This document shows positions 1 to 6,737 of a stretch of DNA of 34,629 nt, piece after piece. Origin of the DNA: an uncultured bacterium (GTDB taxonomy: Bacteria; Verrucomicrobiota; Kiritimatiellia; RFP12; UBA3636); the NCBI GenBank assembly GCA_902761575.1, contig CACWKU010000042.1:1-34629 (forward strand). Reading direction: 5' to 3'. Position numbers and translations under genes: made by a program. The notes beneath the pieces are model-generated. The model was not told the origin of the DNA, made no database searches, and worked only from the letters and a program-made list of their open reading frames with translations. Every line of letters begins with the position of its first letter. Position 1 is the first letter of the stretch.

Positions 1-255
1 GCCGAGCGCCGCGCCGAGCGCCGCGCCGAGCAGCAGCGCGGCGCCGACGGCGACCGCGAGCGCGCCGATGCCGAGCGTGACCTCGCGCCCGCCGCGGGGC
101 GAAAGCGCGTCGCGGAGCTCGTCGAGCTCCTTCGCGCGGGCCTCGAGCCGCTCCTTCTCCAGCGCGAGACGCTCCGCCTCCAGCGCGAGGCGTTCGCGCT
201 CGAAGGAGAGGTTCCCGCCGGCCGGCGGGTTCGCATCTTTCGTGTCGTCCGGCAT
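1..255 (-). CDS. Membrane-anchored coiled-coil protein, 3' end missing
   Basis: Seen: an ATG at 255 on the minus strand opens a frame that runs off the left edge (85 codons visible). Residues about 1-15 are polar, 16-52 are a heptad-like run of E, R, L and A (repeats of ALEAERLALEKERLEA type) typical of a coiled coil. From about residue 57 a Gly/Ala/Leu/Val-rich stretch looks like a transmembrane helix. No family is recognised. The start has no Shine-Dalgarno but has a TAGAGT box ending 7 nt upstream, so the mRNA is probably leaderless. The gene diverges from nothing nearby; the acyltransferase gene ends upstream of it on the same strand. Confidence 0.6.
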   Translation of the reverse strand, partial: MPDDTKDANPPAGGNLSFERERLALEAERLALEKERLEARAKELDELRDALSPRGGREVTLGIGALAVAVGAALLLGAALGAALG

Positions 256-262
256 GGCGCCC

Positions 263-268
263 ACTCTA
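263..268 (-). promoter_or_regulatory. Leaderless-type -10 box for the coiled-coil gene
   Basis: TAGAGT on the minus strand with 7 nt to the ATG at 255. TGGACA lies 18 bp further upstream as a possible -35. The spacing matches the -10/ATG spacing at 9678, 10562, 10643 and 12625. Confidence 0.5.
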
Positions 269-312
269 TCACAACCGCCCGCCGCCTGTCCACAGCGGGA
301 GGCGCGGAGGCA

Positions 313-1209
313 TCAGGAGCGCGGCGCGCGCCAGCGGCGGTGGGCCCAGAGGTACTGTTCGGGAAAGCGGCGGATGAAGCGCTCCGCGACCTCGTTGATC
401 GCGAGCGTGATCGCGCGGACGTCGGCCTCGCGGTCGCCGGTCGGTTCGACGCGGATCGGCTCGGAGGCGGCCATCAGGAACTTCATCGGCCCGGTGCGGA
501 AGCAGACGCCGAAGACGATCGGCGCGCCGGTCGCCAGGTGCAGGCGCGCGGGCGAGGCGACGGTGCTCGCCGGATGCCCGAAGAACGGCACGACGACGCC
601 GTTGCTCGCGGCGTGCTGGTCGCAGATGAGGCCGAGGAGCTTGCCGGTGCGCAGCGGGCGCAGCAGCGCGAGGCGGTCCTTGCTGTGCTTCGCGACGATC
701 TCAATGCGGCGGCGCGGGTTGCGGCGGCGCAGGAAGCGCTGGGCGTAGGGGTTGTCGAGGTTGCGCGCGACGGCGACGAGCGGCTTCGTGAACGAGATGA
801 GGTGGCCGGAGAGCTCCCAGTTGCCGAGGTGCGCGGAGGCGAGGATGACGGGCTGGCCGGGCTTTTCGAAGAGCGCCCGTGTCTCGGCCGGGATCTCGTA
901 GACGACATGCTCCGGCGCCGTTTCGGGCGTGAGGAGCTTCGACGCCTTGAGCGACTCCACGGAGAGCATCGCGAAGCTCTCGAACGAGGCCCGCGCGATG
1001 CGCTCGGCCTCGGCGCGGTCGGCGGCGAGGCCGGCGAGGAGGACATTCTCCGTCGCGGTCCGGCGGCGCTTGCGCAGCAGCGCCCATGTCGCGCGGCCGA
1101 AGCCGCGCGCGAGGGCGAGGGCCGTGCCGACGGGCAGCAGGTCGACCAGACCCACCGCGAGGCGCAGCGGGACGTACTCGAGGAAGGCGACGGCGCGAGG
1201 CGTGGCCAT
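313..1209 (-). CDS. Lysophospholipid (lipid A) acyltransferase, LpxL/HtrB family
   Basis: Seen: 298 aa from ATG at 1209. The HX4E acyltransferase motif is present as H127-LGNW-E132 within ASAHLGNWE. A later IxDQHA segment followed by a PFFGHPA-like block is also typical of the family, and the length fits (about 300 aa). Known: these inner-membrane enzymes transfer a secondary acyl chain to Kdo2-lipid A or a related lipid, which implies an LPS-type outer membrane. The gene lies 13 nt downstream of a lipoprotein gene on the same strand, so co-transcription is likely. A longer upstream extension of the frame overlaps the lipoprotein gene and was rejected. Which acyl position is modified cannot be told. 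Confidence 0.85.
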   Translation of the reverse strand: MATPRAVAFLEYVPLRLAVGLVDLLPVGTALALARGFGRATWALLRKRRRTATENVLLAGLAADRAEAERIARASFESFAMLSVESLKASKLLTPETAPEHVVYEIPAETRALFEKPGQPVILASAHLGNWELSGHLISFTKPLVAVARNLDNPYAQRFLRRRNPRRRIEIVAKHSKDRLALLRPLRTGKLLGLICDQHAASNGVVVPFFGHPASTVASPARLHLATGAPIVFGVCFRTGPMKFLMAASEPIRVEPTGDREADVRAITLAINEVAERFIRRFPEQYLWAHRRWRAPRS

Positions 1210-1222
1210 CGGCGGCGCGAGG

Positions 1223-1690
1223 CTAGTCCTCCGATGGCGGAGGAAGCTCGAGCTTCGGCGGAGGAAGCTCGGCGAGGGCGTCGCCCTTCTGGACCGAGCG
1301 CTTGTCGAACGCGGGCGCGGAACGGTAGCCGGAAGGACGGGCGCCGGGGCCGCTCGCGGGAGCGGTCGCCGCGCCGATGCGCGGCAGCGAGGGATCGGGA
1401 CGCAGGACGAGCGGCTCCGGGTCGCCCCAATTGGAGAGGACGACCTCGGTCTTCCGCGACTGCGAGCCGTCCGGCCAGACCGCATAGGCGGAGATGCGCC
1501 CGTAGTAGACGTCCTCGAGGACGACCGGCGCGGGAGCCGGCGCATCCTTCCAGCGGAACGACGCGCGGCCCTCGCCGCGCCAGCGAATGCGGGCGCCGGC
1601 GGGCTCGCTCTGGATCCGGACGGTGCTGGCGCAGCCCGCGCCGAGCGCGGCCGCGGCGAGAAGAAGGGGAAGAAGGGAGTTGCGGTACAT
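1223..1690 (-). CDS. Lipoprotein with PEGA-like domain
   Basis: Seen: 155 aa. The N-terminus MYRNSLLPLLLAAAALGAGC is a type II signal peptide with lipobox LGAGC, so Cys20 should be lipidated. The following segment (TVRIQSEPAGARIRWRGE) resembles the start of PEGA domains, which often sit in surface proteins. The C-terminal third is rich in Pro, Ala and Ser and ends PPPKLELPPPSED, probably disordered. It is flanked on the same strand by the HPr gene upstream (10 nt gap) and the acyltransferase downstream. Function is not known; an outer-membrane or periplasmic structural role is inferred from the signal only. Confidence 0.75.
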   Translation of the reverse strand: MYRNSLLPLLLAAAALGAGCASTVRIQSEPAGARIRWRGEGRASFRWKDAPAPAPVVLEDVYYGRISAYAVWPDGSQSRKTEVVLSNWGDPEPLVLRPDPSLPRIGAATAPASGPGARPSGYRSAPAFDKRSVQKGDALAELPPPKLELPPPSED

Positions 1691-1700
1691 GTGGCGAGGC

Positions 1701-1976
1701 CTATTCGTCGGCGATGCCGAAGTGGTTGCGGACGAGCTCCTCGATCTCGGACATCGCGAGGTCGGCGTCGTCTCCCGCTGCGGTCACGGTGAGGACTGTG
1801 CCGACGGGCGCCTCGAGGGTCATGAGGCCGAGGACGCTCTTGCCGGAGACGGAGGTGCCGGCGTTGGATACGGTGACGTCGCAGGCGTATTTCTGGCACG
1901 CCTTCGCGAGCGCGCCCGCGGGGCGGACGTGCATGCCGTACTTGTTGACGAGCGTGAGCTCCTTGGTGATCGTCAC
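1701..1976 (-). CDS. ptsH: Phosphocarrier protein HPr
   Basis: Seen: 91 aa read from a GTG at 1976; no nearer ATG gives a full-length N-terminus. The active-site motif GMHVRPAG places the phosphorylated histidine at His16. SGKSVLGLMTL places the regulatory serine equivalent (Ser46 in Firmicutes/E. coli numbering) at Ser47. Known: HPr relays phosphate from enzyme I to PTS EIIA proteins, or acts in regulatory PTS systems (PTS-Ntr) in bacteria without sugar PTS. The gene lies 13 nt after the HPF gene, an arrangement also seen around rpoN-hpf-ptsN-ptsO clusters. The retained Ser47 suggests possible HPr kinase control; no kinase gene is in the window. Confidence 0.9.
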   Translation of the reverse strand: MTITKELTLVNKYGMHVRPAGALAKACQKYACDVTVSNAGTSVSGKSVLGLMTLEAPVGTVLTVTAAGDDADLAMSEIEELVRNHFGIADE

Positions 1977-1989
1977 GTGGGGCGTCCCG

Positions 1990-2286
1990 TTACTTGCGGA
2001 CTTCCTGGCGCTTCTTGGAGGCGCGGCGGAGCTGCGCGTTGGCCTTGTCGAAGACGGCGTTGAGGGCGGCCGTGGCGTCCGCGTCCTTGGCGGTGGCGCC
2101 GACGGTGGTCTTCTGCCCGCCCTGGACGGCGAGCGAGACGACGTACTTGTGGCCCTCCTCGTCGAAGACGATGCGGACATGCTCGACGGCGGGGTAGTCG
2201 GCCGCGAGCTTCTCGGCCTTCTTCGACGCGGCGTTCTGGAGGGCGACGCTGAGCTTGACGTGGCGGATGGTGATCTCGGTGGACAT
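1990..2286 (-). CDS. hpf: Ribosome hibernation promoting factor, short form
   Basis: Seen: 98 aa beginning MSTEITIRHVKLSVALQNAA, with the basic C-terminus LRRASKKRQEVRK. The pattern of an N-terminal beta strand, a helix with KKAEKLAADYP and a strand HVRIVFDEEGHKYVVSLAV is the HPF/RaiA fold, and the length fits short HPF (about 95-110 aa) without the C-terminal dimerisation domain. Known: it binds the 30S subunit at the tRNA/mRNA channel and promotes 100S dimers or inactive 70S in stationary phase. AGGAG stands 7 nt before the ATG. A TAGAAT -10 at 2364-2369 gives a leader of about 70 nt. It is the first gene of the HPF-HPr-lipoprotein-acyltransferase run. Confidence 0.9.
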   Translation of the reverse strand: MSTEITIRHVKLSVALQNAASKKAEKLAADYPAVEHVRIVFDEEGHKYVVSLAVQGGQKTTVGATAKDADATAALNAVFDKANAQLRRASKKRQEVRK

Positions 2287-2363
2287 GGGAGTCTCCTGGG
2301 TTCGGGGTTGCTGAAATCGGCGGGTGCGCGGCGTTTCGGCCGCTGGGTTGCGCGACGAGGGGC

Positions 2364-2392
2364 ATTCTACCAGAACGCCGCGGCGGAGGCAA
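2364..2392 (-). promoter_or_regulatory. Sigma70-type promoter of hpf
   Basis: Minus strand TTGCCT (2387-2392), 17 bp spacer, TAGAAT (2364-2369), preceded by an extended TGG. It is followed by about 70 nt of leader to the ATG at 2286, with a normal Shine-Dalgarno. Confidence 0.6.
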
Positions 2393-2432
2393 GACCGGAC
2401 CGCATCGTTCGCGCCGTTCGAAAAGACTTGCG

Positions 2433-2461
2433 CCCGGCGGGGGGTTTTGGTAGCCTCTTCG
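2433..2461 (+). promoter_or_regulatory. Probable promoter of tRNA-Arg
   Basis: TTGCGC, 17 bp, TAGCCT on the plus strand, ending about 16-20 nt before the tRNA 5' end. Coordinates are approximate by a few bases. Confidence 0.45.
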
Positions 2462-2476
2462 CCGCTTTCCCGCCAT

Positions 2477-2553
<77 letters not shown>

Positions 2554-2571
2554 TCCCTTTCTGCAAACCCG

Positions 2572-2608
2572 CCGGTCCGCCGCCCTTTCCGCGGCGGGCC
2601 GGTTTTCT
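2572..2608 (+). terminator. Rho-independent terminator after tRNA-Arg
   Basis: A 12-bp stem (2572-2583 with 2591-2602, one G.T pair) with a 7-nt loop is followed by TTTT and further pyrimidines. It sits 18 nt after the tRNA. Confidence 0.85.
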
Positions 2609-2877
2609 CTTCCCGGCCAATGATGGCGGGTTCGCGCGACATCGGCCCGCTCGGGAGCCGATCCCCGCCGACTCCTTCACTCGGCCCGAAAACCACCATT
2701 TTCGGCCCCGAGAGACGTCTCTGTCTCTATGTTTGAAGGAATAGCTCCTTCACTGGAGACGTGCCCTCATCCCCTTTCAGAACAAGGCGTTCGACGATCT
2801 CCGCCCTTGCGTTTCGCCCCCGTCCCGAGCGCCCCGTTTGGGACCCGTGCAAAGCCTTGTCCCGCGGGAGCCGAGCC
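2609..2877. other. Non-coding gap between tRNA terminator and NYN gene
   Basis: No gene is supported here. It holds a 12-bp palindrome AGAGACGTCTCT (2711-2722) and a short hairpin GAAGGA/TCCTTC (about 2735-2751). The hairpin could weakly end the minus-strand NYN transcript, but no U-run follows. Confidence 0.4.
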
Positions 2878-4353
2878 TCACCGACACGCGGCCAGGAGGT
2901 CGGCGAAGAGCGAGTGGCCGATGGTGTGGACACCGAAGGCGCGGGCGTTGGAGCAGAGCTCCTGGTCGGACGAGACGACGAACACGTCGGCGAGGTCGAC
3001 GTCGTTGCGGTAGGCCAGAAACGCCACGTGGTTCAGGATGGCGAGGTCGGCCCGGTGTTCCTCCACGCGGTTCGGGTTGCCGGAGTACTCGATCATGAGG
3101 TTCCTCGACACGACCTTCTGGCGGGCGTCGTTGCCGTCGAAGAACACCCGCGTCAGGCTGTTCGGAAAGCCGAGCGCGAGCTGCTTCATCTTGCCGACGA
3201 ACTGATAGCGCACTTCGTTGTGCGGCAGGTTGTTCATCCGTTCCTTGGAAAGTTCCGGGTAGTTGAGATTGAGGATGTTGTGCCCGTCGATGAGGAACAT
3301 CACGGGATCGTCCCTGCGGTACTCGCGCCCGTAGGTACGCGAGAGAATCTCCGCCGGCCCGAACTCGTCGATGCGGACGGGCAGGGCCTCGGCAAGCATC
3401 CTGCCCAGTTCGTCCTTGTCGGCCGGGGCCTTCGCCTTCTCGGCCTCCAGCGCCGCCACGCGGGCCTCCGCGGCCTCGGCACGGGCAAGTGCCGCCCGAA
3501 GGTCCTCCTCGGCCTTCGTCGCGCGTTTCCCGGCCTCCCTGGCGCGCTTTTCGGCTTCGGCCTTGGCCGCCTCGGCCGCCGCCACCCTGGGCTCGGTCCT
3601 TTCGAGGGCCCGCTTCGCCTCGCGGGCGCTTTCCGCAGCTCCCCGGACGGCGGCTTCGGCCGAAGCCTTCTCCGCCTTCGCGTCGGCCGCCTCCTTCCGC
3701 GCCGCCGCCAGTTCCATCTTCAGCGCGGCGTTGGCGTCCTTGGCCTTGTTCAGTTCCAGCTTGGCGCGCTCGGCCTTCTTCGTCTGCTTCTCGATCTCGC
3801 GCTTGAGACCGTCGTCGCTTGGCGCCGGCCGTGGCGTCGGCTTCGCGGCGGCCGGCTCGAGGAGCGCGGCAGAAACCGTGTCGAAGAACGGCTTGAAGGC
3901 CTGGCGGAACGCGGCGCGGGCCGCCTCGGGATCGGAGGGCGCCGGCGGCAGGGCCGCGCCCTCCTTGACGATCTTCCGCGCCGCGTCGACGACCTCCTTC
4001 CGCCGGTCGACGAGCATTCCGGCGACGAGCCGGGCGCCGCCGAAGAACTCCGCCATCGGATAAAAACCCTTCAGGAGAATCCGGGTGGAAAAAACGCCGA
4101 TGACCTTCATGTTGAAGCTGCACGAGCGGATGGCCCAGATTTCGCCGGGCTCCATCGGCCTCGTCGGGTGCAACAACCGGTCGACGAGTTTCTTCCGGAA
4201 GGTGGCGAGGTTCTTCGGATCGGGACGGAACCCCGGAGCAAAACCAGGGTCGTTCTCGACGATCACCTTGAAGGGTTCGATGGGAAGGTGGTTGATGTCG
4301 TCCACGAGAAACTCGCGGATGTCGTCGGGCAAGGTCAGATCGGAGTAAAGCAT
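2878..4353 (-). CDS. Coiled-coil protein with C-terminal NYN/PIN-like nuclease domain
   Basis: Seen: 491 aa in three parts. Residues 1-170 are an unrecognised globular region. About 185-325 is an Ala/Glu/Lys/Arg-rich coiled coil. About 349-491 matches the NYN (YacP/PIN-like) ribonuclease pattern: VMFLIDGHNILNL with Asp356, RVFFDGND with Asp406, EEHRADLAI with Asp436 and VVSSDQELCSNA with Asp463, i.e. the four acidic positions expected at the metal site. Known: NYN domains cleave RNA in processing or decay. The long coiled coil implies oligomerisation or a tether. The gene follows an 87-aa gene by 9 nt, so the two are probably one operon. The N-terminal part could bind substrate or partner; this is not shown by sequence. 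It could also be a defence effector, but I see no direct sign. Confidence 0.72.
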   Translation of the reverse strand: MLYSDLTLPDDIREFLVDDINHLPIEPFKVIVENDPGFAPGFRPDPKNLATFRKKLVDRLLHPTRPMEPGEIWAIRSCSFNMKVIGVFSTRILLKGFYPMAEFFGGARLVAGMLVDRRKEVVDAARKIVKEGAALPPAPSDPEAARAAFRQAFKPFFDTVSAALLEPAAAKPTPRPAPSDDGLKREIEKQTKKAERAKLELNKAKDANAALKMELAAARKEAADAKAEKASAEAAVRGAAESAREAKRALERTEPRVAAAEAAKAEAEKRAREAGKRATKAEEDLRAALARAEAAEARVAALEAEKAKAPADKDELGRMLAEALPVRIDEFGPAEILSRTYGREYRRDDPVMFLIDGHNILNLNYPELSKERMNNLPHNEVRYQFVGKMKQLALGFPNSLTRVFFDGNDARQKVVSRNLMIEYSGNPNRVEEHRADLAILNHVAFLAYRNDVDLADVFVVSSDQELCSNARAFGVHTIGHSLFADLLAACR

Positions 4354-4362
4354 GGTCGAACC

Positions 4363-4626
4363 CTAGATGCCGTCGTGGGCGTAAACCATGAAGCAAATCT
4401 TGTCGCCCGCTTCGTCGATGGGACGGGGCTCGGAAATCTCCTGCGCCGCGCCGCTCTTGCGGAAGGCGTCGACGATGGGGGCCTTGTTTGCGGCGAAGAA
4501 GTCGTTGGCCGTCCCTTCCCCGAGAAAGGCGAGAATGTAGGCGCGGCCGCCGTAGGGGCGGGCGCCCACGAAGGCGTCGCCAAAGGCGTTCTTGAGGTTG
4601 ACGGCGAGGAGATTTTCGTTGGTCAT
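4363..4626 (-). CDS. Conserved-looking small protein upstream of NYN nuclease
   Basis: Seen: 87 aa from ATG at 4626, behind a good Shine-Dalgarno (GAAAGGA). It is mixed alpha/beta in appearance with no signal or membrane helix; the C-terminus is AGDKICFMVYAHDGI. No family is recognised. The tight 9-nt gap to the NYN/coiled-coil gene suggests a two-gene operon and perhaps a partner of that protein. A CATACT-like -10 may lie near 4668-4673. Confidence 0.6.
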   Translation of the reverse strand: MTNENLLAVNLKNAFGDAFVGARPYGGRAYILAFLGEGTANDFFAANKAPIVDAFRKSGAAQEISEPRPIDEAGDKICFMVYAHDGI

Positions 4627-4695
4627 GGCTGTGTCCTTTCGGTTTGCGTTGCTCTGAGGCGACAGTATGCGTAACCCGGAAGGAATAGCAAGTGG

Positions 4696-4935
4696 TTATT
4701 TCGACGATTTTTCAGGGGCGAAAACGGCCGCAACGGCCGTGGCATCCGCGGAGCGTCGCTCGCGCCTGCAGGCGAGGCCGCAGCGGAACACCCAGTTGCG
4801 CGCATACTGCGCGAACTCCGGCCTGGACTTCACGTCGTACCCGAGCTTCTTCGCCAGCTCGGCGTAGGTCATCGTCAGGCCCTGGCCGCGGCAGCCCCGA
4901 GCGATGCGGACGATCTGCTCCTGGATGTCGGTCAT
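4696..4935 (-). CDS. Small protein translationally coupled to Tag
   Basis: Seen: 79 aa. Its ATG at 4935 overlaps the stop of the tag gene (ATGA, 4932-4935), so it is coupled to it. The N-terminal part (QIVRIARGCRGQGLTMTYAE, then LAKKLGYDV) looks like a small helix-turn-helix or winged-helix segment. The rest is basic with Cys-Arg pairs (FRCGLACRRERR). The LTMTYAELAKKLGYD stretch recalls the start of the DNA-binding domain of alkyltransferase-like proteins, but no PCHR or similar active-site motif follows, so that identity is not supported. An accessory role in alkylation repair is inferred from position only. Confidence 0.55.
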   Translation of the reverse strand: MTDIQEQIVRIARGCRGQGLTMTYAELAKKLGYDVKSRPEFAQYARNWVFRCGLACRRERRSADATAVAAVFAPEKSSK

Positions 4936-5531
4936 CGTTCGGCGTCCCTCTTCTTCCGGACGGTCGGGTAGTCGCGGAGTATCTCGTGGTAGCGGGGGCA
5001 GTCGTCGCCGTGGTCGTTCACGATGCCGCAGGCCTGAAGGTGCGAGTAGACCACCACGGGACCGAGGAACTTGAAGCCGCGCCGGCGCAGGTCGGCCGAC
5101 AAAGCGGTCGAGAGGCCGTTGGCGGCCGGGACGCGGCCCTTGGCGTGTCCCGCATAGAGGATGGTCCTGCCGCCGCAGAATCCCCAGATGTACTTGGAGA
5201 AGGTGCCGAACTCCTCGCGCACCCGGAGAAAGGCCCGGGCGTTGTTGATGATCGCCAGAACCTTCGGCCGCGAGCGGATCATGTCCTTTGTGGCGAGGAT
5301 GCGCTCGACGTCCCTCTCCGTGTACTTCGCGATCTTCGTGAAGTCGAACCGGTCGAAGCAGCGCCTGAACACGGCACGGCGCTTGAGCATGAGCGACCAG
5401 CTCAGGCCGCACTGCATGACCTCGAGGGACACGTACTCGAACTGTCGCCGGTCGTCGTGGACGGGGATTCCCCATTCCGCGTCGTGGTAGGCGCGGTCGA
5501 GCGGCGGCAGTTCGGCGGTGCACCAGCTCAC
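4932..5531 (-). CDS. tag: DNA-3-methyladenine glycosylase I
   Basis: Seen: 199 aa from a GTG at 5531, one base after the nitroreductase stop. It carries the family signature: zinc ligands Cys4, His16, His174 and Cys178 (in NDHGDDC), the YHDAEWG block, and LEVMQCGLSW with Glu37 at the catalytic/base-recognition position. GFKFLGPVVVYSHLQACG is a typical late motif. Known: Tag removes 3-methyladenine from alkylated DNA in the cytoplasm. It is the second gene of a nitroreductase-tag-79 aa operon and ends in a 4-nt overlap with the next ORF. Confidence 0.93.
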   Translation of the reverse strand: MSWCTAELPPLDRAYHDAEWGIPVHDDRRQFEYVSLEVMQCGLSWSLMLKRRAVFRRCFDRFDFTKIAKYTERDVERILATKDMIRSRPKVLAIINNARAFLRVREEFGTFSKYIWGFCGGRTILYAGHAKGRVPAANGLSTALSADLRRRGFKFLGPVVVYSHLQACGIVNDHGDDCPRYHEILRDYPTVRKKRDAER

Positions 5532-5532
5532 G

Positions 5533-6060
5533 CTACGCCCACACGATGCGGCCGGGTTTGCGCGGCGCGCCGGCGTGGAGCGGCTCGGCGGCGTACCCTA
5601 GGGCGCAATGCCCGATGCCCTCCCAGTCGCCCTCGATTCCGAGGGACTTCAGAAGGGCCTTGCCCTCCTCGCTCTCGAACTCCTCCTTGGCGCGGTGGAT
5701 CCAAATGGAGTCGACGCCGAGCGAGTGGGCCGCAAGCATGAGGTTGCCCATCACGAGCGAGCCGTCGTAGACGGCGGTGAACGCCTCCTTGTCCGCCACG
5801 ACCGCGAGGACGACGGGGGCTCCGTAGAACGGGTCGAAGCCCTCGGGCCAGCCGCCGATCCTGCGGTTCTGCTCGGCGAGGCGGTCGCGCAGGGTCTTGT
5901 CGGCGACGACAACGATCTTCACGGCCTGCTTGCCCATGCCGCTCGCGGCCCAGAGGCCGGCCTCGGCGATCTGCTCGACCAGCTCGCGCGGAACGGGGTC
6001 GGCTTTGAACTTGCGGCAGCTGCGCCGCGTCTTCATGGCTTCGATGACGGGATTGCTCAT
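5533..6060 (-). CDS. Nitroreductase family flavoprotein (copy 1)
   Basis: Seen: 175 aa. The N-terminal MKTRRSCRKFKADPV is the FMN phosphate-binding RRSxRxF motif; GAPVVLAVVADKEAFTAVYD and GYAAEPLHAGAPRKPGR are typical of the short nitroreductase group. Length fits (170-200 aa). Known: these dimeric FMN enzymes reduce nitro compounds, quinones or related substrates with NAD(P)H; the substrate here is unknown. A second gene at 8115-8642 differs at about 13 of 175 residues. The ATG at 6060 follows GAAAGGA, and a TTGCGG-17-TAGACT promoter lies upstream. It heads the operon with tag. Confidence 0.87.
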   Translation of the reverse strand: MSNPVIEAMKTRRSCRKFKADPVPRELVEQIAEAGLWAASGMGKQAVKIVVVADKTLRDRLAEQNRRIGGWPEGFDPFYGAPVVLAVVADKEAFTAVYDGSLVMGNLMLAAHSLGVDSIWIHRAKEEFESEEGKALLKSLGIEGDWEGIGHCALGYAAEPLHAGAPRKPGRIVWA

Positions 6061-6085
6061 GGGAGGGGTCCTTTCGTTGTGCCGA

Positions 6086-6114
6086 AGTCTAGCAGAACCG
6101 GCACCCCGCCGCAA
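6086..6114 (-). promoter_or_regulatory. Promoter of nitroreductase-tag operon
   Basis: Minus strand TTGCGG, 17 bp, TAGACT (6086-6091) with a TGC extended element. The leader is about 20 nt and contains GAAAGGA. Confidence 0.55.
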
Positions 6115-6131
6115 CGCCAGTACGACGCGCG

Positions 6132-6611
6132 TCAGAGTCCGAACGGGTTCACCATTCCGTCTTTGGGTGTGAAGTCCACGTTGATCCTTTCGGAGAACTC
6201 GGTGTCCGCCGCGTCGAAGCTCTCCCGGAGGATCTTCAGCTGCTCGGCCGGGAACGACTCGGGGATGAGGAACGGAGGATCGTCCACCATCTCCGGGTTC
6301 AGCTCGCAGGACGTGTCGGAGATCACCGACTCGATCTCGGCGACGAACCACCCGGCGTTCGCGCAGAGCTGGCACACCTCGACCGCGTGTTCTCCGATCA
6401 CCTCCGCGGCGCAGCCTTCGATGTTCGCCTTGATCTTCTGCGGAAGCATGCGGAAGACCGGCTCCAGTTTGCGGATGCCGCCGCGGACCGCGTCAAGGAG
6501 CTTCGCGTGGGACTCCTGGCCCTTGTACATCTCCGTGAACTGTTCCATGAGATAGAGAATGGCGACCATCCTTCCTTGGAGAACGGTCGTGATGTCGGGT
6601 TTGATGTGCAT
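6132..6611 (-). CDS. Unrecognised 159-aa cytoplasmic protein
   Basis: Seen: 159 aa, ATG at 6611 behind GAAAGGAAA. The first 100 residues look helical and amphipathic (LQGRMVAILYLMEQFTEMYK; KIKANIEGCAAEVIGEHAVE). The C-terminal part is acidic and Pro-containing (ELNPEMVDDPPFLIPESFP). There are three cysteines (EGCAAE, CQLCANAG) but no clear metal motif, no signal and no membrane helix. I do not recognise the family. It seems monocistronic: TATTCT at 6652-6657 can serve as -10, and a cluster of phased GTCAG repeats lies further upstream. Confidence 0.6.
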   Translation of the reverse strand: MHIKPDITTVLQGRMVAILYLMEQFTEMYKGQESHAKLLDAVRGGIRKLEPVFRMLPQKIKANIEGCAAEVIGEHAVEVCQLCANAGWFVAEIESVISDTSCELNPEMVDDPPFLIPESFPAEQLKILRESFDAADTEFSERINVDFTPKDGMVNPFGL

Positions 6612-6690
6612 GTTGGTTTCCTTTCTGTCGGATTCGTTCCGACTGATGTGTAGAATACCATACTCTCCGCGCGACGGAAGGGGGGTGACA

Positions 6691-6737
6691 GTCAGTATTT
6701 CGTCAGAATTTCGGCAGAATCGTCAGAAATTCGTCAG
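6691..6737. repeat. Helically phased GTCAG direct repeats (possible operator)
   Basis: GTCAG occurs at 6691, 6702, 6722 and 6733, with GGCAG at 6713, i.e. spacings of 11, 11, 9 and 11 bp. On the minus strand this reads as repeats of CTGACGAAATT. It lies upstream of the -10 of the 159-aa gene and reaches into the MATE stop codon. The layout resembles PhoB/OmpR-type tandem sites; the factor is unknown. Confidence 0.5.

Noticed and set aside
2711-2722. 12-bp palindrome AGAGACGTCTCT as an operator
   Set aside because: It is not placed at any promoter I can identify, and a single palindrome of this size is weak evidence.
4696-4935. 79-aa gene as an alkyltransferase-like (MGMT/ATL) protein
   Set aside because: Only a short YAELAKKLG-type stretch fits; the PCHR-type active-site region is absent.
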